Below, piece by piece: positions 24,001 to 34,875 of a stretch of DNA of 64,000 nucleotides; within the stretch, counting starts at the first letter, position 1; each line of letters starts with the position of its first letter. The stretch lies in NCBI GenBank assembly GCA_006937955.1, contig SSNP01000011.1:989994-1053993 (forward strand). Reading direction: 5' to 3'. Under the pieces are notes generated by a model. That model had not been told where the DNA came from, made no database searches, and worked only from the letters and a program-made list of their open reading frames with translations. The DNA comes from Pachypanchax playfairii (Eukaryota > Chordata > Actinopteri > Cyprinodontiformes > Aplocheilidae). Both the position numbers and the translations under genes were made by a program.

Positions 24001-27000
24001 TAACAGAGTATTAAATACTTAAGTCAAATGAGTAGAATACAGGTGCTGTGTGGGCTCAACTGTCCAGGGACTAACCTCACCTCTTACACAATGACTGCTG
24101 GAGAAAGGCACCAGCCCTCCCATGACCCTGAGCAGAAACAAAACAATAGATAGGTGTATAGGGTCATATTTACCAAAACATGGGTGAGGACAATCTTGAT
24201 TAGCGGTGCACTAGAGAGGTTGATGGACAAAGCTGGTAAAGGCTCCACTTTCAGGGAGATCAGGCAGCTTGCAACCTGTATCTTGTGATCCTGGTAATCA
24301 GCTGCTTCGTTAATCCTATGACACAAAAAAGATTTAAAAAAAAGGAGATGAAATAGGAAATGGGCCCAGTTAGTTGTAAGGTTTACTACTACTACTACTA
24401 CTACGGTTTACTACTAAGGTTTCTGAACAATTTATCCAAACCTTTTAATGAAAATGACAATTTATATGATATTAACTACTAATATGTTATTTTTATAGAC
24501 TTTTTAAAAACTAAATTCTAACAAATCAGTGTATGTGTTCCTGAACAGAGAATTCTAAATGTATGAAAAAGGCTTTGCGATTTGTGATTTTTAAAATGAT
24601 CATACAAAAGCAATAACGGCTATACAGTTAAATGACTGTCACACTAACACATGAGCGTCATACACAAGACCAGTGCAGTAGCATTTAGATGGTACTTGTT
24701 AACTCTTTCAGTTTAATGAATCAAGTTGACAACCAGCAGTTTAACCTCAGATAATATCATCTAAAATTTGACATCAGATTTATACAAGTACCATCATACT
24801 GCAAATGTACTGCTGTAAAATATTTTACTTTTGTAATTTTAATTTCTAAGAGATAAAAACAGATTGTTTAATCACTGTTTCATCATAAACATAAACATCG
24901 CAGCATAGCTGGAACAATTAGATCTAGTGATGTGACTTTAACTGAGAGGGTGGCAGTGGGCGTGGGCGGTGGGGAGATATGTGGAGCTAATAGCAGGGCG
25001 TATCAGTCAGTGGATGTTGAGTGGTAAGATGAGAGATAGACCAAAAGGGACAGATAAGCTCTGGCCCCAGGCTGCATCTGTTCTAAGGTTCAGGAAGTAT
25101 TGGTGCCAGGACCTGATTCTCATACAGCCAGCACAAACAGAAGGGTTTCCTTTAGGTAACTCAAACTTAACAATAATATCCAGAGGGAAACAAAAATAAA
25201 TCATCTCCAGCTGCTTACCTGGTCTTAACAGGGCTTATTTCTTTGTAGTACGTATGCATGTTGTGGTAGAAGAGGCCAACAATGGTGGTCTGAGCTGAGG
25301 AAAAATAAGAAAACACACAGAGGCTAAGTGTGAGAGGAATGTACAGCAGTGCTGTTAAAACGCTCACAAAGAAGGGAAATTAATTAGCACAGCTTTGCCG
25401 CTGCACACCAGTACCCTAACAGAATAACTGGATACTCTCACAAGGGTGAAAGGGAGGGAGCCATAAACCACATGGATGCAGGGAAAAGCTTATGAAACAG
25501 CTACATGACTTCACTGGGACTCCAGGAGGTCTGGTCCCCCTCCCTAGATCTGACCTATCATTCAGCTCGGTCCTGCCACAATACTTCAAGATAAAAATGA
25601 AATTGGAGGAAATCCTTAATGACCGTGTTCCTTCTTTCAAAGGCTTTCTGTTCAAAGGCCCTGACCATGCCAACAAAAGCTGTATATGTTTAACAAAAGT
25701 GCAGGAGGGCCGATAGAAATATCATGTCAATACAGTTCCTCCCAGCAAAGCAAAACAGGAGAGTATGTGGCTGGAATAATGTTTTTTCAAACCTCAGCAA
25801 AAACATGCTTTAGATACCAGTTCTAAAATTAATAATTTTAATTGTTGATTTCATTGTGTGTTTGCTTGAACACTGCATGGAGAGTTCAGGTGGAGCAAAG
25901 AGAGTCTGACCTGAATACAAAGTCAAACAATCATTGTTGTAAAGTGTTGGTTCATTCACTTTAAAGGTGCAATATGTAAGAATTTTACAGTGAAATACTC
26001 ACACAACAGTTTATTGTCCCAATGATGTTGAAAATAAAGTTACATTATAACAGATGTCGATCTCAGGCTGGGTGGTCGCTAGTGTCTGTCATTTTAAAAA
26101 TGCTGGACTGGGACGGACTCCTTGTTTACAATAATTATTCTGCATCCAGACTTCCTGGTTCCATAGTGAATCACATGTGAGCCTGCAAGGTTGCCAAGTC
26201 TTCAACACAAGCAGCTGTAATTCCACAACTACCAGCAGCAAAGAGTAAAAGAAGCAGCCCTGAGGTAACTCGTAGAGAAGAAACCACGACATCCTTCCCA
26301 AAAACTGAACAAATACAAGAGAAACAAAATGAGGATCAACATTGGAACTGGCAACCCAGCAGAAAAATCATGGAGGGGAGGGGGTGAGTGGCTGATGGTT
26401 TTGTTTTTCTACATGAACTGCAGAACTCTTGATCTAATTCTTACATATTGCACCTTTAATGATGGAGGTCAGTGGAAAAAGTTGAGTCTTTTATTCTTTC
26501 TTTTTGGAATAAAATAGCAACTGCCAACAATAAAATCATAGGTCAGTTATCACAAAACACCATAAAGCTACATGAATCCTTTAATGCCACTCCTGTTCTG
26601 TTCTCTCATCAAGATCATTTATAAGTAAAAAACAGCTTCACAGATCACTTAGAAGATTGGGAAGGTTCCTCAGGAAAGACATGACATTAAACACTCACAG
26701 GTTGTCATATGAACACTCACTCTGCATGGTGAAAGCTTCCCCCGGCACAGAGATGTAGTTCTTCCCTTGTGCGGGGAATCGGTAATTTGGCACATTGAAG
26801 TTTTGTGAGAATTTCGTCAGAGAGTAATCTGTTGGAATCAGAGGTAAGAAAACAAAATGAGCACTGCTGAGAAAAAAAATCCAAATCCCAGTGAGACCTC
26901 TAGTACACATCGAGTTGACACTTCTCTGACCTGCAACTAAAGATGTTCCACCCATGGAAAATGGAGAGTTCGAGGTGAGTTCCAGCTTCGTCGCCATCTG

Positions 27001-30000
27001 GTCCATCACTCTGTCCACTGTCTTGATCAGGCTGCTGACCACAGGAGTGGACTGCTGCTCAACAACACGTTAAACATCCACATGTTACACATCCACATGT
27101 TACACGCTGCTTTTCACAGTCCTGCATCAGTTGTCATATTTATTCCCAGATTTTTTTTAAAAGTAGAAACGTTCATCACAAATACAAACAAAGTTAAAAG
27201 TGCCGGTTTTCTTTAAATGAACTAAAGTAAGTAAAGACAGATATGAACTATCACTTTAAATTTAAAAACACATTTGTCAGCCTGTGTTGTAAATGATAGT
27301 TGGCTGTTGTGTAAAAAAAGCCATCTGATGGCTTTTATCAGCCTCTCTCATTCCACTTGTAAAAATTCTTTCGAACTGTCTCACAACTTGACTGACTTCA
27401 GTACATTGTGCAAGAAACACTGTAAATAATCTTCATATTTGACAGGAACACATGTTTTAGTTTGACCTTGTAAAAAACAACAACCCGCATGCTTGTTTTG
27501 AGCACGCAGTGGGCTGAAACCACAAACTTGTGTTTCAGCATGAGAGGGTCGAAAACTGATTTGTACAATTTAGGAAAATGCCATTTTACTTTGACAGCAT
27601 TGTGCTGTAAAACCCCTTTAAATGTAGCAGTGCTTGGAAAATAAACTTAACAGCACTCTGTTTGATTGGAAACAGTAATAATGTGTGAGCACTCTGCCAT
27701 TTATTCTCACACATGCCAAAAATAAGCAAAAGTGTCACCGACTGCTTTGGTGCTTTGGCTTTAAGTAGCCATCAGGTTGCATGCGCTAGATTTTGTCATG
27801 TTTGGACATTACACAGCAACAGTGTGAACTCATTTACCTCTGGCAATCCCGGAGAGGACAAGACTTCTTCCACACTTTTGAGAAAAGCCTGGATGGAAGA
27901 AAATGGACATCATGGAACTGTTGCATCATGTGCACGTGGGTGGGCATTGTGTTTGTGTGTGAAATGGGTTTTGAAACTGTAACTGCAAGACCTGTGTGAG
28001 GTTGTTGGCAGTGTTTTGGGGAATTGTCCCGTTGGACAGTGTCTTGAGGAGGTCCAGCAGTGACATTGTGTCTGACTCCTGGGAGCTTTGGGCCCCGTCT
28101 TGAAGTCCGGTGAAGACAGGAGGACTCACTTCAGTGACTCTCTAAGGAGACAGAACAGGATACGCTGAATGAAGTTTGCTGTTTCCAAAAGAGCATCGAC
28201 TTCTAGTGACTCATGCTCTGAATAAAAAAAACTACAAGGGATACAGCAAGGCTTTTATTTTGAAGTTCAGTATTACAACAGCTCTTTTTTTCTTATAGTT
28301 CTGACCAGCTGTGTATTCTGTCATCTATTCTAGTTTAGTTTGAACAACCACATCTTTTCACACATGTTCTCAGTAAACGTCCTCCCATCTCTCGCCAACA
28401 GAAGACGATATCCCAATAAGAAACAAATTGTTTGTGCTCAGTAAAATAAAAGTCCCTTTTCTAGGAGGAAATTCTTTGGACATGTGATATAAAGTTTCAT
28501 TTAGCTATCACAGTTTTGTTCCTTAAATCATAGAAAGTCAAAATTCACACACTTACAACTGAGGGTGCAGTGGACGTGACTTCTTTGAAGTTTCTGAACG
28601 TTGTGGTAGGAACCATTTCCTGACCTAAAAAGGGACAAAGGTCTCATTTGAAATGGGACAGAAAACAGACTTATCTGTAGTTGTGCATTTCTTTTCTGGT
28701 TTAGATAATCTAGAATTTTAATTTTTTTCTTATTAGAGGCTTTGTCAGGTGTGAGGCTAAGCTGTAGCTGGATTTTATTAACTTAAAATGTTCATTTTGA
28801 TTGTAATCATAATAAAAAAAAAAACACCAGATCCAGTGACCTACAATACCAAAATATTTGTAACCAACCACACTACCACTAGCACAAGGTTTGGATACTT
28901 CTACATCTTAACTATCATTAAATAAAAACAGCAGAAGCATCTACCAGAGAACACCATATATGGTCGTGCATTATGGATTAGTCTGAATCATTCCTGGTCT
29001 TCTTTGTTTCAGTGTACCATTTTATTTGAGAACTCCAGAGAAGTGAAAAAAATATTATTTTTCTGTAACCATAACAGTGAGGCTTTTTGTGTCTAGAAAT
29101 AGTCTGTGAAGCATATTGCTCGTGGTAATAAAATCAGAGAAGAAATCAAAGCTCCGTGCACTTTTTAAATGCTTCACACATCATAAACAGCTGAAGATCC
29201 GTCAGTCAGTCTCCCAGAGAAACCAGTGTGATTTACACACAACCTAAGGAAATCCAGCTTTTTACACACTTTTCATCTACTCTCAAATTATTTTCTGACT
29301 TCCATAAAACTGACTAAATTAAATTATTACTTAACAGAAAGCTGGGATTTCTAACTTCTCATAAATGTCAGCTGTATTAGTATTGACTACTGACAGCTGA
29401 AAGTAAACAAAGAGAAACCGCCTGAAGGTTTTGTTTTTGCATGTTTTAACTCATTTGCTGCCTGCTATTCAACACATCCTGATTCTTGAATAGATAAAAA
29501 GCAGAACTTTTCAAGTCATTGAACAGGAATTGTGTGAGAGTTAACTTGAGTAAGTTGTTGTTGTGTACAATACAGGGCATGGAATGGAGGAAGTAGAGCG
29601 GAAATAGCTTTTTAACCCCTATTTCCTCAGAGTCAGAAGGGAAGGAACATCTTAGTAGATTTGCCCTGACCCAGAATGACAGGAAGTACTTTCCAAGAGA
29701 GCATGATGTCCTACCTGTAGCTGCATTGTAATACAGCAGGATCTGATGAGGTGAAAGGGCTTTTTCCCAGATGACAAACTCATCAAATGCCCCTGTTACA
29801 TAGTGACCATAAGCTTTGTTGTTGCCAGTTCCAATGACGAGGTCATGATATGGGTCACCATAATTTCCTGAAACATCGCCTTTTGAGTCGCCAGCCGTGA
29901 AGGTCCCATTGATGTAGACCTTTAGGCCCTCTGTCATTGTCCAAGTGAAGAGAACATGTGTCCAGAATGGATCTAGTAGACAAAACAGAAAGGACTCTAA

Positions 30001-33000
30001 CTCATAGAAGATTTCAAATTCAAATTCAAATAATATTCTCACAAAAGCTTTGGGGATTGTTAAATTATATTTTGGTGAATTCTGTTTTTTTTTTTTGTAT
30101 GTGAAAGTTTTCTGTAGCAATTTTGCTTTTTTGACTGGACAAGAGAAAATGCAACCCTGGGTTGCATATTTAACATTATTGTCAGCTGTGGTCAAAGGGA
30201 CATGCTTAAGGTCTTGTCAAATTTCTAACATGTTTATGAAATAAATAACAAATCATTTTTTTTACAGTTGTATTATTATTATTATTATTTTTTCTACTTT
30301 ATCACATACTAAAGGTACCGAGCCCCGAAGAGGACACAAGTAACAAACTGTCTTGTGCGCAGAAGATAACAACTTCTACATTTTTTTTCACCCATGTCCC
30401 TTAAGGGCCTCCATATAAAGGCAATATCTGGACTGTTTAAGACTCTGACTTATACAAGGTTTTGTAGAAAGAGAAACGAATCATGTGCTTCCTAAAAGAA
30501 AATAAGTGAAACAAAACATTTCTAAAATGGTAATTCTGTATTTAATGGTCAAATGTAAGAAAACCCAAAATAATCCAGCGTACAGTTTGATATAAAACCC
30601 TCAGCGCTTATCAGGAAAATTGAGATTCCAACAGAAGTAGGCATGACTGAAGCTTGAAAACAGGCAGACCTTTGTTTCAGTGACACAAGTGAGTTACAAA
30701 ATCTGATAAAACACACTGTCAGTGTTGTATTTTGCTAAATTTAAATCTTGTTTTTGTTGATAAACTTTCTGGAAGTTTGGAATTGCTGCTTGTTATATGC
30801 TGTTCATATGATACGGGGCTTCTTTATAAATGATTTAATAATAAAAGATTAAAAAGTGAATTAACTTTTAGAAAGTCACAAACACTATGTATTAACTGTC
30901 CTGAGACACAACTGTCTGAAAAAGCATGAAATATTTTGTTTCTATAGTCATAATATAAACCATCTGTGAAACTTCAGCTCATTCATTTTCTCACGAGAAT
31001 TTTCCAATAAATCAAGGAACAGTATTAACGTAACTTGCAGACAGTCACACTAAAAACAACCTCCACACTTTTTGTCCTGCGTGTGAAATGAAAGTGGGAG
31101 GAACTTTCTCTCCTTAAGGTCTGATATGTCAAACTGTATGAAAATCAGACGTCGTTTGATCCTCAGGAACTGAGCTCTCAGATTCAAATGAGGTCATGAC
31201 ATCTCAGAAAAGACCACAGCAAAAACAAAGATGACACAAGTCACTCGAGACAGAAACGCTGATCGGTTAAAGCTCAAAGCAAGAGGTTTAACCTTCGATG
31301 GTTTATTTTACTTTGTCAAAAAAATGTCAACAAAAAATATTATTACGGGACATTTGCTTTGATAAATAAATTAAACAGATTGGTCACACTTTGACTTCTA
31401 TTATTTTTCGCAGAACATCTAATCCCCTTTGCTAGACAGTTTTTTTTTTCTTTCTTCTAACATTGAGAGTTACTGCATCTCATACAAGATTCATTTTTTC
31501 TGTTGTAGCAAAAATATTTATAAAACATGTCTTCAACGGCTGCAGCATCTGGTGTTAGTTTGCTGAACCATAAACATATTTACAGTATGAAGTTACAGAT
31601 TTGCAAAAAAATAGAAATTCATTATGGATGTATATGAATATTATTATTTAAATAAATGTGTTTGAAAAATGGACTTTAAACTACAACACCTGGAACTGGA
31701 ATCTTGGCCTTCCATCTGTGGTTGTTGCTTCGAGTATAAATCTCCACATGTCCTATCAAAGGGTTGGTGAAGACCGAGAAACCATTCGAGATAACTTTCC
31801 CTCCAGAGGCGACGGCGAAACGGGAATCACTCTCAAGGTTTTTCCAAAAAAAGGAGAAGGTGATACCTACAGAATGAATAAATATACATGTTTTAACTGC
31901 TTTTGTAAATCAATGTGTGCATAAAACACAGTTCACTCACCTTCAGGACCGCACAATGTGGGATCACTTATGCAAGTGTTTTGATAATTTCCAAAGTGAA
32001 GAAAAGTTCCACCGTTATCGCCATTTAAAAAGATGCCCTTGTTGACCATCCCTTCCACAATATCTGTAATGAAGCAACAAACACCGAATTTTTCTTGAAA
32101 AAAGAAAGAACTGAGAGGCTTGATAAGTATTCAACAAACATGTGTTTTATTACTTATTAAATACTTTTAAATATTCAAAATTAGCCAATTTTTTCAATCT
32201 TATTATTAAGATTTATTACTGATTATCGAGTGAAAGAAGTGAGATACATCTGAGTGCAGACAGAAGTGTGTGATGAAAAAAATGAATTTCAGTGTGAAGG
32301 AAGAGATGGAGCCTCACCTACTATTGCAGAAATGTTAGTGTAGGCAGAGTCATTGGTATACACATAGGAAGAGTTATGGGAAGGAGGAAGCACAGTGTGG
32401 TTTTGGATTCTGACAGCTGGATGAAAAAACAAACAGATAACAAACAAAAACAATTCACGGCAAACAGACACAGGAGAACAGTGAGTGGGAAACAATGCGA
32501 AGGACGTGATGCACAGGTACGAGACAAAGTGATGCTGGACTGCGTGCTCGATGGTGAAGGAAAACTCACTGTGATGCAATAGATAACAAACAAATCTACA
32601 CCTGACCTCTCCTCAAATTCACATCAAAACTTTCACAAAAATGAGTTTTTATCCTTCATTTTGACATAAAATTATAACATATGAGCTCTGAACTGATCTG
32701 GACCTTTAAAAATACATGACGACTAGAGCGCTGGAGCGTGGAGGGTGAAAAACAAGTTGTTTAGACAGGTCATTTGGAGAAGCTCATACTTATGCTAGTC
32801 CCGTTAACATAACCCGGTCTGTTTCCAATTTTGTCCCACAGTTCATGGATTCCATCCACTGAATCAAGCGGCCAGTAATGTGAAGCTGTGGCCAACACCT
32901 GCAGGCCTGGACACAGAGTTTACAGTTAAACAAGTGTCCAAAAAGGACGTTAATCAGAAATTAATCCACCAGCATCTAGTTTTGGATGTTAATAAAATCA

Positions 33001-33414
33001 AATCAAACAGCTGCAAAAACTGTTTATGCAACAGGCCAATTTGATTAATAACACACAAACAAATAAAATTCTTTGGCCTGAATGTTAGCAGTTGGCAAAA
33101 CATAATGTTCTCACAAATTTTCATATTTTTGATCCAGAACACTGCCTTATATTATGTTGATTTGTAGTGAAACAGGTAAAAAAAGGAAAAAAAAAAAAAA
33201 ATTGATCATAATCTGCTCCAGATTTGCTAAATACCTGGGTGCTTCTTATTTGGCAGCACTTGAGTGTAAACCTGTAAAAGAAAATCCAAGTTTATATGAC
33301 ACACTGCCATATAAAAACATGAGAAAATGCAGGTTCACCGTTTGTCTTTCATGAACTTACCTTAAAACAGGAGACAAAAACAGTAAAAAGTTGAATTTTT
33401 AAACAAAATTCCAT
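9020..33414 (-). CDS. adgrd1: adgrd1 (GPR133), adhesion G protein-coupled receptor D1, complete, 26 coding exons
   Basis: Plasma-membrane adhesion GPCR, Gs-coupled in mammals. Exons 5' to 3': 33361-33414, 33235-33271, 32790-32906, 32318-32416, 31941-32063, 31690-31866, 29715-29972, 28557-28624, 27992-28141, 27838-27888, 26931-27054, 26721-26828, 25219-25294, 24174-24315, 14180-14253, 13482-13605, 11947-12050, 11634-11745, 11211-11364, 10254-10314, 9973-10039, 9763-9854, 9537-9663, 9405-9446, 9198-9290, 9020-9115. All have GT-AG borders and compatible phases, giving 2730 bases or 909 aa (human 874). Order: signal peptide (1-18), ASHYWPL segment, pentraxin/LamG-like domain (about 103-289, DEFVIWEKALSP), GAIN domain (about 300-590), GPS CLCNHLTNF with cleavage expected between L581 and T582, seven membrane helices (about 600-845), and a tail ending NRIDFSAV. 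Close agreement with recalled human ADGRD1 (KHKTKVWSLTSSS, STIRNQRYHIHANLSF) makes the identification firm. Confidence 0.96.
13482..13605 (-). other. adgrd1: adgrd1 exon carrying the GPS cleavage site and tethered agonist
   Basis: Encodes SSNEGVWSNEGC...SVCLCNHLTNFAILMQ. The cysteines and HL/T site of the GPCR proteolysis site are intact, so self-cleavage is expected. The sequence after the cut, TNFAILMQVVPLE, equals the tethered agonist (Stachel) I recall for human GPR133. The next exon (11947-12050) begins LTTDHK and leads straight into helix 1. Confidence 0.9.
15640..16425 (-). mobile_element. LINE remnant: reverse-transcriptase C-terminal region, interrupted by a minisatellite
   Basis: On the minus strand, 16280-16421 reads FYTSIIESILTSSITFWF...KDRLQRIICSAEK, the C-terminal RT signature of fish L2/Rex-like LINEs. 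15840-15960 reads QSVRTRIYSHSNSFFPFA then GLLNKA, which is the expected end of the same protein. Between them sits the 17-bp tandem array. The frame is broken and the element is truncated, so this is a pseudogene fragment. Clade assignment is from memory. Confidence 0.75.
16018..16280. repeat. 17-bp minisatellite, 15 full units plus 8 bases
   Basis: Unit cctggaagtgtacaggt (variants c/t at the third and last bases, plus rare single changes such as aactgtac). From 16018 to 16272 there are exactly fifteen 17-base units without an indel, followed by cttggaag. As 17 is not a multiple of three and no phase gives a stop, five overlapping reading frames on both strands appear open; none is a gene. 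The unit read on minus encodes LYTSR-like residues of the surrounding LINE. Confidence 0.97.
17591..18433 (+). mobile_element. Solo LTR, 843 bp, with 5-bp target duplication
   Basis: Begins tgtcagg and ends catgaca (TG...CA ends with TGTCA/TGACA inverted tips). It is flanked on both sides by atatt (17586-17590 and 18434-18438), the 5-bp duplication left by retroviral-type integrase. GC-rich body with an attaaa-type signal near 18330 (aatattaaaaac) followed by a GT-rich stretch, consistent with plus orientation. No gag or pol sequence adjoins it, so it is a solo LTR, probably Gypsy-like or ERV-like. The open frames inside (17812-18431) show no recognisable domain and I do not call them genes. 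Confidence 0.85.
18896..18930. repeat. Imperfect (CA)n microsatellite
   Basis: Short acacagacacacacacgcacac run in the large adgrd1 intron. Confidence 0.8.
20883..21029 (+). pseudogene. LINE reverse-transcriptase C-terminal tail (49 codons with stop)
   Basis: An open stretch reading MLRWELPGRKSRERPKRRYM then DVVKEEM...EDAEDRW...CCGDS and stop. I recall the pattern ELPGKRxRGRPKRRFMDxVKEDM...DRxxWRxxIRCGDP as the end of a common fish LINE polyprotein. The rest of the element is absent. It belongs to a different family from the remnant at 15640-16425. Confidence 0.7.
22640..22925 (-). mobile_element. Degraded Tc1-like transposon end
   Basis: Matches the recalled 3' end of a common fish Tc1-like element (gctttaatttgagggtatttac, aatcaggtgaacggtgtagg, gcctgaagtctggaac). 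The minus strand would carry the transposase C-terminus, but only a few residues are readable (TQRL, then frame loss). Boundaries are approximate. Confidence 0.45.
24064..24130 (+). repeat. Fragment of a fish SINE tail
   Basis: The phrase caatgactgctggagaaagg...accctgagc recurs in variant form at 45774-45825, as the tail of a widespread teleost SINE-like repeat. Borders the adgrd1 exon 24174-24315. Confidence 0.45.
25975..26455. mobile_element. piggyBac-like MITE, 481 bp
   Basis: Perfect 20-base terminal inverted repeats (aggtgcaatatgtaagaatt at 25975-25994 and its complement at 26436-26455), flanked by TTAA on both sides (25971-25974 and 26456-26459). TTAA target sites are the hallmark of piggyBac-type insertion. 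The interior has no transposase, so it is non-autonomous. It sits in the adgrd1 intron between exons 26721-26828 and 25219-25294. Confidence 0.85.
32318..32416 (-). other. adgrd1: adgrd1 N-glycosylation-rich exon (likely cassette)
   Basis: 99 bases, phase 1 at both ends, so it can be skipped without changing frame. It encodes residues 70-102, with four N-X-S/T sequons in 33 residues (NHT, NSS, NDS, NIS). The human protein as I recall it passes from the HELQD segment to DIVEG without an equivalent. Confidence 0.75.
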
Positions 33415-34875
33415 TGCTGTAGAGAAATGTATGTCCATTATTTTCTAAAACAACTCCATTTCCTCCAAAAAAGATACATCCAAAAAGCGTTCCTCATTGT
33501 TCCAGGATGATCCGATCAGTCCATCCATCCAAACAATCGAAGAAAAAATAATAAAGCAGCAACAACAAAAGTTTAAAATCTGTATAGAAAGACTATAAAA
33601 GTCTATTAATTTAGACTGCGGATGTGAAGGGGGAACAATGTAAACACTTTAACGTGCGTAAAGTTTCCGTGAGCTTCTCGCGTTCAGCTGCTTGCTGCTT
33701 CTCAGAGTTTCTGTGCCTGATTCTGGAAAAGTGCAGGAGAAGAAAACTCAGTGGAGGCGCACTCAACTGCTGGACTCAACGTGGGAATTGTAAAGCGTGA
33801 TGTCATTTTCTTTCTCTTTTTTTTTGGCCCTTCAAGTTGTTCAAGGGGCATTTAAGTTGTGCGTAAATGACACGGTTCGTGCGTAATCAAAGATTTCGCG
33901 GGGAATGAATGAGATCAGGATTTGCTCACAGTTTATTTGCTTTTCGAATAAACTATGCGAGACTCAAGTGATGCGAACAAACATGTGGTTTTGTCATTTA
34001 TTTGGGTTTCGAATTAAATCACTGGGACAAAACATGGGTGGAGCAGTGTTTTGGAAAAAAAAAAGTTTGTCCAAATCCCTGTTACAGATTGCAGTGTGTG
34101 AAACACCACTTTAAACGTTTCCATGTCAGACACAATATTATTTTTATTTCGGTAAAAAAATAAGAAGAAACCACACACCGTCAGAAGAAATGTGGATCTG
34201 CTCTTGCTTCGTATATGACCACATTCGAGTTTAGTTTTGAAAACATCAGATTTTTTTGGGCTCAGTTGGGCCCTCTCAACTCTCACTCTTTGGTGAAATA
34301 TCAAGGTAAACAGCGCCACTATGCGGCCAGGTAAATAATTGCAGGTTATCTGACCACCCAGTCCGATCTGTTATTAATTCATCAAGTCTTCTCACGTAAC
34401 AGGCGAGAGATCCTGTTTGCAGTGGAACTTCTATAGACCACATAACGATTCTCGTTATAGTTAAATGTGTTTTCGATCACCACAGAATGTGGGTTTATTT
34501 TTAGTTTTTGGAGAAATCAAAAAAGTGTTTTCTGAGTTTTGCGAAAGAGAGAGAGAGAGCGAGGTGAGGCGTTTCCTTGATGAGACTGTGGCGGATCAAC
34601 GCAGTGAAAATCTTCCGTCTAGATTTTTTCAGGAAACTTATTTTTCATCATTTTATTGAGCTGCGATTTTTTAACCGTGTTTTTGAACAAGTTCTGGAAT
34701 AAAACTTTGAGTAACGACGGCTCCCCCTTTTAAAGCGGTTCAGCTGATCTTTTTACCAACCCGATCTGAACCTCAGCATGATAGCTCGCTGTAATCCTCC
34801 ACATGGAGGTTTTTAGAATAACCTGGTGGGTGTCTGATTAGAATTTCGTGATCAAGAGAGACGCGGATCGGAGTG
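33415..34875. promoter_or_regulatory. Divergent adgrd1-stx2 intergenic region
   Basis: 1461 bases between the start codon of adgrd1 (minus) and that of stx2 (plus), head to head. It must hold both 5' UTRs and probably both promoters, though further untranslated exons are possible. Moderately CpG-containing around 33640-33790 and 34540-34620; a (ga)n run lies at 34547-34562. In human, RAN lies between these genes; I find no RAN coding sequence here. Confidence 0.55.

Larger units (their letters stand above)
14254..24173. other. Large repeat-rich adgrd1 intron (9.9 kb)
   Basis: Separates the exon ending KIVLTHVL (24174-24315) from the exon starting TKEQQDQ (14180-14253). Human ADGRD1 reads continuously across this junction, so no exon is missing. 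Holds the LINE remnant with minisatellite, the solo LTR, another LINE tail and a Tc1 tail. I see nothing else in the remaining AT-rich sequence, apart from a GC-richer, unidentified 21190-21400 segment. Confidence 0.75.

Noticed and set aside
32289..32593. Open frames of 90-96 aa on minus around the adgrd1 cassette exon
   Set aside because: They read through the exon into intron sequence; only 32318-32416 fits splice sites and phase.
33415..34875. Expected ran gene between adgrd1 and stx2
   Set aside because: Searched both strands for Ran GTPase motifs (GDGGTGKT, NKVD) and found none; the gap is too short for its usual exons.
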